Below are positions 22,601-27,370 of a DNA stretch of 64,000 nucleotides, piece by piece. The DNA is from Nematostella vectensis (Eukaryota; Cnidaria; Anthozoa; Actiniaria; Edwardsiidae). Below the pieces are notes generated by a model. It ran no database searches, was not told the DNA's origin, and was given only the letters and a program-made list of their open reading frames with translations. The number at the start of each line of letters is the position of its first letter. Within the stretch, counting starts at the first letter, position 1. The position numbers and the translations under genes were made by a program. The stretch covers positions 4,650,001 through 4,714,000 of the forward strand of contig NC_064038.1 in NCBI RefSeq assembly GCF_932526225.1, in the 5' to 3' direction.

Positions 22601-25080
22601 TGCCTCGCCTTAGGCGAGCCTTCAAACGTTCTCGCTTGCCTAGAAACCCGCGGGAGGCCGCACGAGAAAGTCGTCTATGGACCCGACATCCCCGTTTGTG
22701 CCGCAACATCTTCCTCTGAGTTTGTTTCGAGTATCCAAATATGGATCAGGGATGACCGCGGTAGACGGGTGGACTTTAAGGGCAAGCCTGTTCGCCTCGT
22801 ATTAGAGCTAACCTAGGTCCGACGTAACAAGCATGGCAAACAGCGACGTTAGCAGCGGTGCCACATACCCCTCGCTTCCCAGCGTCTGCCCCCCGAAGGG
22901 TACGCACATGACGCCTACCGCTCCGGTAAGCATCGGCGGCGACATGCAAAGCTTCCGACTCCAGAAAATATGTGACACTCAGGCGGTTCTAGACAACGAG
23001 ATAACGCATCATCGACAGGTGCGGAAGAAGTATAAGCGCGCCTTTGCCGTTACCCATGCTGTGCCTGTGGCATCCGGCATCGCTGCAAGGGCGCTTTCCA
23101 GCGCCGGGGTGGGGGTCTCTTTGAGTGGGATAGGGGTTCTGATCGGCGGTCCGCTGGCAGGGGTCGCTGGGCTGGTCGGTGTCGTGGGCGCAGGCGCAGG
23201 GATAGTCTCTAGGGGTCTTACGAGCAGGGTGGCTAAACACGAAGACACGGTGGTTTTAGCGGAGAGTAAGAAAAACTCGATCAGCGAGCTGGTCTCTAAG
23301 GCTCTGCAGGACGGGCATATCTCAGACGAAGAGTTTCGGCTAATACTTTAGGAACAAGAGAGATACTACGCGCCGCTATCAGAGCTCGACACGGCCTCGC
23401 ACCGCGTGATAAAAAAAGCAGGGAAGGGCCCTCCCTGGAGACACGCGAAAAGATGAAAAAGAGGCTGCGAGAAATTCGCGAGGAGTTCGGGAGCGAGGTG
23501 TTCGAGTAAAACTCAGGCTTAAACGCCACGCCAGCGGCTTTGAATTTACGGCCGAAAAACGGTTATTCCGCGCTCCGTAGGTTGGCGGCCCAATCCACGT
23601 TCCTCGTTTTCACGGCCCTCAGGTCCTAGCACAAGGCGCTGGCGTCCCCGGACATAGATTAATGATTGCTAACCATCGCTAGTGTGTTCTGCGTAGATTT
23701 ACCCATCTACGCGAAGTGGTCCCGACGTAGATTAATAACCAGCAATTATTAATCTACGCGAAACGCGTTTCGGTGCCACTGAAAGCCCCCAGCCTGGGAT
23801 GGAGCTGGGGGGGTCGGAGGGGGGATTCGCGCCTCCCTAGCCTGAGACGGGGCTGGGAGGCCCAGAGGGGCGATTCGCGCCTCCCACTCGTTTCTATGAA
23901 ACCCCCCAGTCCCCCCCTGGCACGTCATACAGTCGCTTATAAACGCATGCGCAACGAAAAAGTTTCGACCTATGGCAGAAGTCTCTTGTCCTCGCGGACG
24001 CCAGCCCAGCGAAATACAGAGAAAAGAGGCCTCTGCTGAACCTCTCTCTCAGAGCACAGCAGAAGAAGTTAAATGGGCCGTAAAGTGAGAAATTCACGGG
24101 CTAACTGTATATCTTCCTTTAAATATTGATCTCTCTTCCTTTTTAAAGAGCATCTTAGATATCATCTCTGAGAAACCTTATTGCGAAAAATTCACAAATT
24201 CATATTCTCTCCCCCATTTGATTTAAAAAAACTTATACCAAAATATGGAGGGTCAATGACTTACTGCTATTTCCGTGTCATGACATCTTGATTATAGAAT
24301 GCATTTTGGAATGCATTAACATGATAAGAACTATCTATATACAGCCATTTTTTTCAAACCTGAATCAAATATTTTACTTTTATTACTTCACATCACGTGA
24401 TGCATTCCTTAGAAAAGTTTTTAGTGGAAAAACATGATGGTAATAAATCAGAAATACAATACTTTTAAGTGTGGAACTAAGCAGAAGATAAGAGATATGA
24501 ATATGTTTTAAAGCTACGGTGTTTGCTACAAAAAAAACAGGATCTATTTTTTAGATAATGTTGTCACTATTGTTGAAATTGAGTTACGCATGAATGGAAA
24601 CTTGTTTAATTTAGTACTTCTGAAATTTGTGAGCTCCCCATAAGTTCATAAAATAGAGACATGGACAAACTGGTTATTATCCTTTTAACAACAAATCAAA
24701 TAAGCTATACCCAAATTAGAACTGTTAGGATACCGTGCGAACCTACCTGGAACGGCACATTGTTTCAAATACCACTTGTTTCCTTTGCACCCTTTCGGGG
24801 TCAGTTGAGAGATACTGACTTTGTACGGCTTACAAGTCGAGTCCGGCTCACACCAGTAGCATTCGTAATCATCGGTGCACGGTCCACAACAAGAATTTCG
24901 TTTCTCGCAGCTAAGCTTTGGAGTGGGTGTCGGGGAAGTCGTCGCAGTGGTGTTCGGTCGAGTTGGTGTCGGACTTGAAGTTGTTTTGGGCTTTGCTGTG
25001 GTCGTTTCGGCACCGATCGCGATAAAACATACGCAGAGAGTTATCGCACTCCAACAAACTGCTTTTGTCAAGGTTTTCAT
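13606..25080 (-). CDS. PTTG1IP-like PSI-domain membrane protein, copy A, two exons
   Basis: Exon 1 is 25080-24747 and exon 2 is 13814-13606 on the minus strand, joined in phase 1 to about 180 aa. It resembles PTTG1IP (PTTG-binding factor), a single-pass type I membrane protein. Exon 1 encodes a signal peptide, a Thr/Pro-rich stalk (residues about 25-55) and a PSI-like Cys-rich domain (CCGPCTDDYECYWCEPDSTC) ending in KGNKWYLKQC. Exon 2 encodes a transmembrane helix (VLIIVVPSLVGVILISLG), a juxtamembrane Cys cluster (CCIYCC) and a highly charged coiled tail. Compared with unit C the tail is about 15 residues shorter and has lost the conserved RAE..R.DAIRQKYG segment. The 10.9-kb intron is filled mainly by the virus-like element on the opposite logic of host coding. 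Confidence 0.85.
14080..14487 (-). pseudogene. Decayed Cys-pair (zinc-finger-like) coding fragment, unit A
   Basis: A minus-strand reading begins MNQTPVSSP, passes through a CLVCG motif and stops at 14314. After a stop and frame changes the coding sense resumes with ICKSCKRSID and runs on towards 14080. The two CxxC pairs suggest a small zinc-binding protein, possibly transposon-derived. It is flanked at about 13875-13955 and 23975-24050 by an imperfect inverted repeat. The same broken fragment is in units B and C, so decay came before the triplication. Confidence 0.5.
14541..14546. repeat. Target-site duplication (left), TGGCAC
   Basis: Six bases identical to 23918-23923. Unit C has this site once (about 55997-56002), directly continued by GTCATACAGTCGC. 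Confidence 0.92.
14547..14639 (+). repeat. Left terminal inverted repeat, copy A
   Basis: 93 bp, starting with seven G then ACTGGGGGG. It matches the complement of 23825-23917 with two mismatches. GGGAGGCGCGAAT occurs twice inside it, about 49 bp apart. Confidence 0.93.
14790..15071 (-). pseudogene. Left-end ORF of the element, unknown, copy A
   Basis: A 93-codon minus-strand ORF rich in charged helices (MAARLKHEIRSEMIGWKL, then KKEEDA-type acidic segments). Coding sense appears to continue after a frame change into an overlapping ORF as far as about 14640 (FPQWHRPIVAALAEKSREN), so the original gene was probably longer. Base composition is closer to the host than the rest of the element. I do not recognise a family; it does not show the DDE triad of an integrase. 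Confidence 0.45.
15192..15482 (+). CDS. Small Cys-rich (zinc-binding) element protein, copy A
   Basis: A 96-aa protein starting MKCGKDYCG, with about ten cysteines and several histidines in the first 70 residues, including two CxxCG-type pairs (CRICG and CRPCG), then a basic helical tail. The spacing suggests one or two zinc-binding folds. I chose the ATG directly before KCGKDYC over an upstream one because the upstream stretch has no coding character. It is followed immediately by the 62-bp repeat array leading into the polymerase-like gene. Function unknown; a DNA- or RNA-binding regulator is possible. Intact in both copies. Confidence 0.6.
   Translation: MKCGKDYCGWLEVGHANTCGQRCMDTYCKVHLQRLRKGSPLPVPCRICGIGTQSETRLCRPCGANREGQRMRGVERRAREWFALVLSDIAARGTGN
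15471..15697 (+). repeat. 62-bp direct repeats, four units, abutting the polymerase start codon
   Basis: Repeats start at 15471, 15533, 15595 and 15657 with the core ACGGGCAATTAGAGACTGGG and GGTGTACCCAAACACTCG. In the last unit the phrase CCCAAAC runs straight into ATG of the next ORF. They could be promoter or origin elements. Confidence 0.85.
15698..16693 (+). CDS. Polymerase-like N-terminal fragment, copy A
   Basis: A 331-aa intact ORF starting MDAYIEEVLNSM; the in-frame GTG 12 bases earlier is less likely because it lies in the repeat array. The C-terminal 50 residues (GCTKEDLFEMEKKLEVKLVA followed by a VLWDSGKY end) resemble the pre-exonuclease region of animal protein-primed family B polymerases of the Polinton/adintovirus type. 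This resemblance is from memory, not a search. The middle has alternating beta-like and acidic stretches with no motif I can name. The next ORF overlaps by 28 bases in the -1 frame. Conserved with almost no change in unit B. Confidence 0.55.
   Translation: MDAYIEEVLNSMRDKEAPALLAGLVQNILDEDIPDDVKHKLLKPLVPAKVWTEEVWREFDPLLPGRRQKGPESLDPEKYYSLFAGGAHLRFPSVDATLRGRDISAGVYQEIRDLGGAGVIALKPVMRGPDINDDGSAWWVSHERESLRANAVLPPVLEMVDPDRRYRLLTVVGKAPAEPLAPITEEEGRLEYKIGGSLVKRGGQIAVGALEGIDAGIWEKGREYLVYVRYELRPLPEQSGEPGPMFEREGSDAFANCVVIYVADFLRNRGTSRSLGLTKTRGKILERFDKKLATTGCTKEDLFEMEKKLEVKLVAVDALGNVLWDSGKYTA
16666..17445 (+). pseudogene. Polymerase-like middle fragment (palm motif A region), copy A
   Basis: A 259-codon open frame with no ATG before the HIDMSAAYLGCED motif, so it is probably a continuation of the preceding ORF, through frameshift, lost intron or decay. 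HIDMSAAYLG resembles motif A (Dx2-3SLYP) of family B polymerases. The later YGFPTNVY and GWITTPEL blocks are in the order expected between motif A and the thumb in protein-primed enzymes. Motif B is not found. The frame ends with TAA at 17443; identical in unit B, so the stop predates the A/B duplication. Confidence 0.5.
17464..17739 (+). pseudogene. Polymerase-like motif C fragment, copy A
   Basis: In the same frame as the preceding ORF and six codons beyond its stop. MATAREVLYSV followed by KTDSIKF resembles the helix and motif C (YxDTDSxxF) of family B polymerases, but the first catalytic Asp is replaced by Lys. Only about 20 codons separate it from the TTPEL block, where a normal enzyme has over 100. 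This suggests an internal deletion that removed motif B. The 3' end overlaps the end of the convergent ATPase gene by 45 bases. Confidence 0.45.
17695..18234 (-). CDS. Genome-packaging ATPase (FtsK/HerA, A32-like), copy A
   Basis: An intact 179-aa protein. Walker A is GPTSCGKT at residues 14-21 and Walker B LIILDDC at 89-95, followed by a sensor-like TTQQLTS. This is the compact FtsK/HerA packaging ATPase shared by Polintons, adintoviruses, virophages and poxvirus A32; it would drive DNA into capsids. Start ATG lies 22 bases after the end of the capsid-like gene region, so the two are probably co-transcribed on the minus strand. Intact here, broken in unit B. Confidence 0.87.
   Translation of the reverse strand: MDPKNIPFNALIVGPTSCGKTRFIVDRLRGPFRGKFDYIVLMCPTFVYNKTYDGFGEGDNRLFVIAPEAGQIDILLRFVSALFEGTNTLIILDDCAASKDVKRRSDQLVNLAFSARHVGISVWVTTQQLTSITKPFRENIAALVVFYTPSKADMKAILHDYGAELSEEKMKEYMKAEVK
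18257..19519 (-). pseudogene. Major capsid-like protein with premature stop, copy A
   Basis: A 421-codon frame from ATG at 19519 to TGA at 18257-18259, interrupted by one TGA after codon 360 (18437). Coding character continues in frame beyond the stop for about 60 codons, so the stop is a lesion, probably a CGA-to-TGA change. Position beside the ATPase, length and beta-rich composition (VTLNPSTASPGETLYVAV near the start, VRVTIDGMPNKVF later) fit the double jelly-roll major capsid protein of adintovirus/Polinton-like elements. That assignment rests on context and recollection of the family. The same stop is present in unit B. Confidence 0.68.
19520..19639. promoter_or_regulatory. Probable divergent promoter between capsid-like and membrane-protein genes
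   Basis: 120 bp between oppositely oriented start codons, much more AT-rich than the surrounding genes, with an 8-bp inverted repeat TACGTATA/TATACGTA at 19526-19551. Unchanged in unit B (40450-40569). Promoter function is inferred from position. Confidence 0.4.
19640..20607 (+). pseudogene. Membrane-active element protein, broken, copy A
   Basis: About 323 codons. The N-terminal part is acidic and Thr-rich (GDVDVDIDDTLPG). The middle is a charged coiled coil (about 20140-20300). The C-terminal part is a long hydrophobic/amphipathic stretch with Gly-Lys repeats and a final transmembrane helix. In-frame TGA (20030) and TAG (about 20102) are shared with unit B; a 1-base loss near 20410 is private to A. 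I recall similar proteins encoded by Polinton-like loci of corals and anemones, with no assigned function. A role in membrane penetration or virion assembly is a guess. Confidence 0.55.
20592..22096 (-). pseudogene. 505-aa conserved unknown of the element, frameshifted copy A
   Basis: The unit-B homologue is one intact ORF. Here it is split into 22096-21005 and 21023-20592 by a small local rearrangement near 21025-21050, where a TTTCTATGATCGC motif is duplicated. An 18-base in-frame loss is also present near 20841. The true start is the ATG at 22096 (MDWEGWQM). See the unit-B entry for the protein. Confidence 0.7.
22127..22816 (+). CDS. Penton-like minor capsid protein, copy A
   Basis: An intact 229-aa protein. 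The pattern IEALYVFCDIVD, followed by a loop and a final IQIWIRDDRGRRVDF..PVRLVLEL strand pair, fits the single jelly-roll penton/minor capsid proteins encoded by Polintons and related viruses, which form the vertices of the capsid. Its start codon is 30 bases from that of the divergent 505-aa gene. Identical in length and nearly in sequence in unit B, so this is the best-preserved structural gene. Assignment by pattern and context. Confidence 0.68.
   Translation: MFNTMVVLHAEFTSGELTLFFGQPIRRPRFVALRQCSLFNSWYNLEREQQITTIASLPPIATLPAGHHTAESIVETINRAKSQILTAKLDPLTGKITLTSNGVAFLNAELCALFGLEAKDDQLGGRGLAMPLGVPPLKVALPKIEALYVFCDIVDRTQCLALGEPSNVLACLETRGRPHEKVVYGPDIPVCAATSSSEFVSSIQIWIRDDRGRRVDFKGKPVRLVLELT
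22833..23509 (+). pseudogene. Glycine-rich membrane protein of the element, broken, copy A
   Basis: Starts 17 bases after the penton-like gene. The N-terminus is polar, then a helix (about residues 40-75), then a long Gly/Val/Ala membrane segment (GVGVSLSGIGVLIGGPLAGV and on), then a conserved polar tail ending DGHISDEEFRLIL. A TAG at 23349 ends the frame. Coding character continues behind it and, after a frame change, to TAA at 23507-23509. Proteins of this type recur in anthozoan Polinton-like loci as I recall; function unknown. Confidence 0.58.
23691..23758. repeat. Two stem-loops beside the right end, copy A
   Basis: GCGTAGAT at 23691-23698 pairs with ATCTACGC at 23705-23712. CGTAGATTAATAA at 23726-23738 pairs perfectly with 23746-23758 across a 7-base loop. 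Both use the word CGTAGAT. In unit B they are at 44646-44713. Possible replication or integrase signal. Confidence 0.7.
23825..23917 (-). repeat. Right terminal inverted repeat, copy A
   Basis: Complement of 14547-14639 with two mismatches; ends AGT followed by seven C. Confidence 0.93.
23918..23923. repeat. Target-site duplication (right), TGGCAC
   Basis: Second copy of the 6-bp target sequence; the host sequence then resumes exactly as in the empty site of unit C. Confidence 0.92.
23924..24746. other. Remaining PTTG1IP A intron, no gene seen
   Basis: AT-rich intron sequence after the element. It includes the right inverted-repeat arm (about 23975-24050) of the region carrying the Cys-pair fragment. 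Matching sequence is at 44879-45700. Confidence 0.5.
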
Positions 25081-25260
25081 GGCGAAAGGACGCTAAAAAA
25101 ACCGCGACTGACAGAAGGAACGTGCTTCAGACTGCAGTACTTTCGTTTCCGAGAATTTTGTGAACTTTCTCATTGCGCAAGCGCAGGTGACCTCCTGCGC
25201 ATGCGGTGCACACGTACCGCAGAATCAGAGAAGTGCGGGCGCTGTAAACAAAAGGGCACC

Positions 25261-26460
25261 TGTACAGGACCCGAAATGATCCCAGGACCCGAAATGACCC
25301 CAGGACCCGAAATGATCCCCAAAAGTACCCCAACTGATCCTCGGACCCGAAACGATACCGAGGAGTCCCCGAAATCAACCCCAAGGATATACGGTAATGG
25401 ACAAAGGGAAAGCAGAAGAAATACTTGCAATTCTTGAAGCATAATTAGAGGTTAACAGCGACTCGATTTCTAAACAACTTGACTTATAAATTTCAACACA
25501 ATACTTCTATTTATTACATTGCCCGGCGTTAAACCCATAAACAGTCTAAAACAAATACACAACTTTTAATTGCTACTGAAAGAAATACAGCATGTATAAA
25601 CATAGCACAGCTTTGCTCAGATCATTCAAACTTTTGACCTTCCATCACACTCTAAACATTTTGCGGTTACGACACATGACTCTGACACTATAAATCTCAT
25701 TTCCGGTAAACATCACCCCTAAAAATTAATATTCCTAAACATGTATTTCACCACGAAATCTTTGTTCACACGAGCGAATATTTACCGACACATTTTAGGC
25801 AGCCGGTTTGGCCGAGAAGATGGAATGACAAAAGCATACTGAGTTATGCACTCGAACAACCTTTCTACTACCGATGCAAAATATTAAAAGGATGTGGCTT
25901 TTGTTGAAAGCAATATTATGTGAGTTTTGAAATTCCTCATGTAGTCGTGCGTACACCCCGGCATGATCTCATGATATGATAGTCTTTCATTCACCGAAAA
26001 CAAACATGCAAAAAAAAAAAAAAACTTTAAAACATTTCGCTTCCTATAAAAAGCAGCATGTCCTATCTGTAAAGACTTTCTTTTATGGCTTGTTATGTAA
26101 AAATGATTTATCCACGCCGGGCTCTTCAAATTTCTATCACAAAGAATTGTTAGTTGACCCCAATTTCTGACTCAACCACTGTATTCCCCCGCAGTCGTAT
26201 ATTAAAACCTTAATACTATAGTTTTAGTTAATGTAAATCCCCTTTTAATAACACAAACAAAGCTAAATGTTTCATATGTTTTTAAAACTGAAAGCCAATC
26301 CTTACACATTCCTTAGTTGTCTATTACTGTAATTCCTTGGGGTTCATTTCGGGGACTCTTGGGGATCGTTTCGGGTCCCGGGATCAGTTGGGGAACTTTT
26401 GGGGATCGTTTCGGGTCCTGGTTTCGTTTCGGGTCCTGGGATCATTTCGGGTCCTGTACA
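25261..26460. mobile_element. 1.2-kb inverted-repeat DNA element, copy A
   Basis: Long inverted ends of about 135 bp start TGTACAGGACCCGAAATGAT and are themselves built from repeats of GGACCCGAAAYGATCCC. The interior is AT-rich with no coding capacity. Left flank CACC and right flank CGCC correspond to a single CGCC in unit C (about 60088-60091), consistent with a 4-bp target duplication with one later change. It lies between the divergent start codons of PTTG1IP A and the ARMC6 exon. Confidence 0.8.
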
Positions 26461-26559
26461 CGCCATTTCTCTCTCAATTTCGATACACTTGTCAAACGCT
26501 TTTTCTAAATAATAATAGGCTATAGTCCAAGTGCAGGGATTAATTCATAACTCAACGCC

Positions 26560-26767
26560 ATGAATCATCCAAAGAAGATTTCCCAGGAGACCTTCGATGC
26601 CGTAGTTGGTGAAAATATAGAGGAATTCGAGATGGATTTAGACGAAGCCGTTTCTGATGCTATGGAGCAATTTGTGAGTCAAGGCGTTGATTTGAGTAAC
26701 TTGATTACGAGTTACGTAAGAGATGAGTCGTGTGTGGGCGGACTAAGGCACAGTAACCCTGTGAAAG
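26560..26767 (+). pseudogene. Orphan first coding exon of ARMC6, copy A
   Basis: Open 69-codon exon from [15 protein letters not shown] to the phase-1 donor AAAG|GTAGG, the same as the functional exon at 60187-60394 apart from a few changes (Arg17 to Gly). No further ARMC6 exons follow; the next gene is arrestin B. It has an intact donor and could be transcribed, but cannot make ARMC6. Confidence 0.88.
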
Positions 26768-26875
26768 GTAGGATAGAGACAGAGGGGGGAATGGGGTATC
26801 AGGGAAAGACCGCTTAGAAACCACTGTATGTTTTGTTTTGTTGTTTTGTTTACTGTATGTTTGTCTGGTTTTAAG

Positions 26876-27079
26876 GCTCGTCTACACGGACAACTTTTAG
26901 TTGTCAACTTTTAATTGACAACTTGAAGTTGCTCGTGTAGACGGGAAAGAGTTGACAACTTTTAATTGTGAACTCTCATTTTCCGAAAGCTAGCGTGTCA
27001 GCTTTTAGTGAACAACTTTTAGTTGTCAACTAAAAGAACGAAAGTTGACAACTAAAAGTTGTTGACCGTCTATACGAGC
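26876..27079. repeat. Palindromic repeat in ARMC6 intron-1 sequence, copy A
   Basis: Outer arms GCTCGTCTACACGG and CCGTCTATACGAGC enclose many inverted and direct copies of ACAACTTTTAGTTGTC and GTTGACAACT. The whole can fold into nested hairpins. Copies at 47832-48035 and 60504-60707. Non-autonomous element of unknown family. Confidence 0.75.
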
Positions 27080-27185
27080 AATTAAAAGGCCCCTTGCATC
27101 AAATTCCAGTAACTTGTTTTTAATATTTACTTATCCTGAGATGAAGAATAGGTAAAGAGTTTTTATATGATATCAGAAAAAATCT

Positions 27186-27254
27186 CAAAATTTGACCACG
27201 GGCAAAGATACAAGCGTTTTAAAAACAGCACTTTCTTTTCACAAGTTGACCCCA
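27186..27254. other. 69-bp filler at the A/B junction
   Basis: Lies between ARMC6 intron-1 sequence (which continues differently at 60815) and the start of the arrestin unit (preceded by different sequence at 5918). The same filler is at 48142-48210, showing both junctions descend from one rearrangement. Confidence 0.82.
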
Positions 27255-27370
27255 TAAACGCAGAAATTCCAGACTCTATACGCACCGAGGAATCAAGGAG
27301 TCGACAACGTCCAGTCAACAGTGTTTTGGTGTTCTGCATTGTACAATCCATCCACCGCCATCGCCGGAAA

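Larger units (their letters stand above)
14547..23917. mobile_element. Polinton/adintovirus-like endogenous virus, copy A (9371 bp)
   Basis: Bounded by 93-bp inverted terminal repeats and 6-bp direct repeats; 6-bp duplications are characteristic of Polinton/Maverick integration. GC content is clearly higher than in the host introns. Gene order: left-end ORF (-), Cys-rich protein (+), 62-bp direct repeats, polymerase-like fragments (+), packaging ATPase (-) and major capsid-like gene (-), membrane-active protein (+), 505-aa unknown (-), penton-like (+), glycine-rich membrane protein (+). At 9.4 kb it is much smaller than typical 15-20 kb Polintons, and no integrase or protease is recognised, so it is probably defective or a reduced lineage. 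Several genes carry stops or frameshifts, marking it as an old copy in the genome. Confidence 0.88.
5919..27185 (+). repeat. Tandem unit A (about 21.3 kb)
   Basis: First of three head-to-tail copies. It begins at TAAACGCAGAAATTCC, a sequence that recurs at 27255 and 48211, and ends in ARMC6 intron-1 sequence matching the region up to 60814. It contains arrestin gene A, a 27-unit minisatellite, PTTG1IP A with the virus-like element in its intron, a 1.2-kb element and an orphan ARMC6 exon. Nearly identical to unit B. Confidence 0.92.

Noticed and set aside
25170-25442. Ile-Ser-Gly-Pro repeat ORF
   Set aside because: Translation of the subrepeats in the 1.2-kb element's inverted end; not a gene.
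25800-25840. tRNA-like start GGCAGCCGGTTTGGCCGAGA
   Set aside because: No anticodon arm, B box or acceptor pairing downstream.
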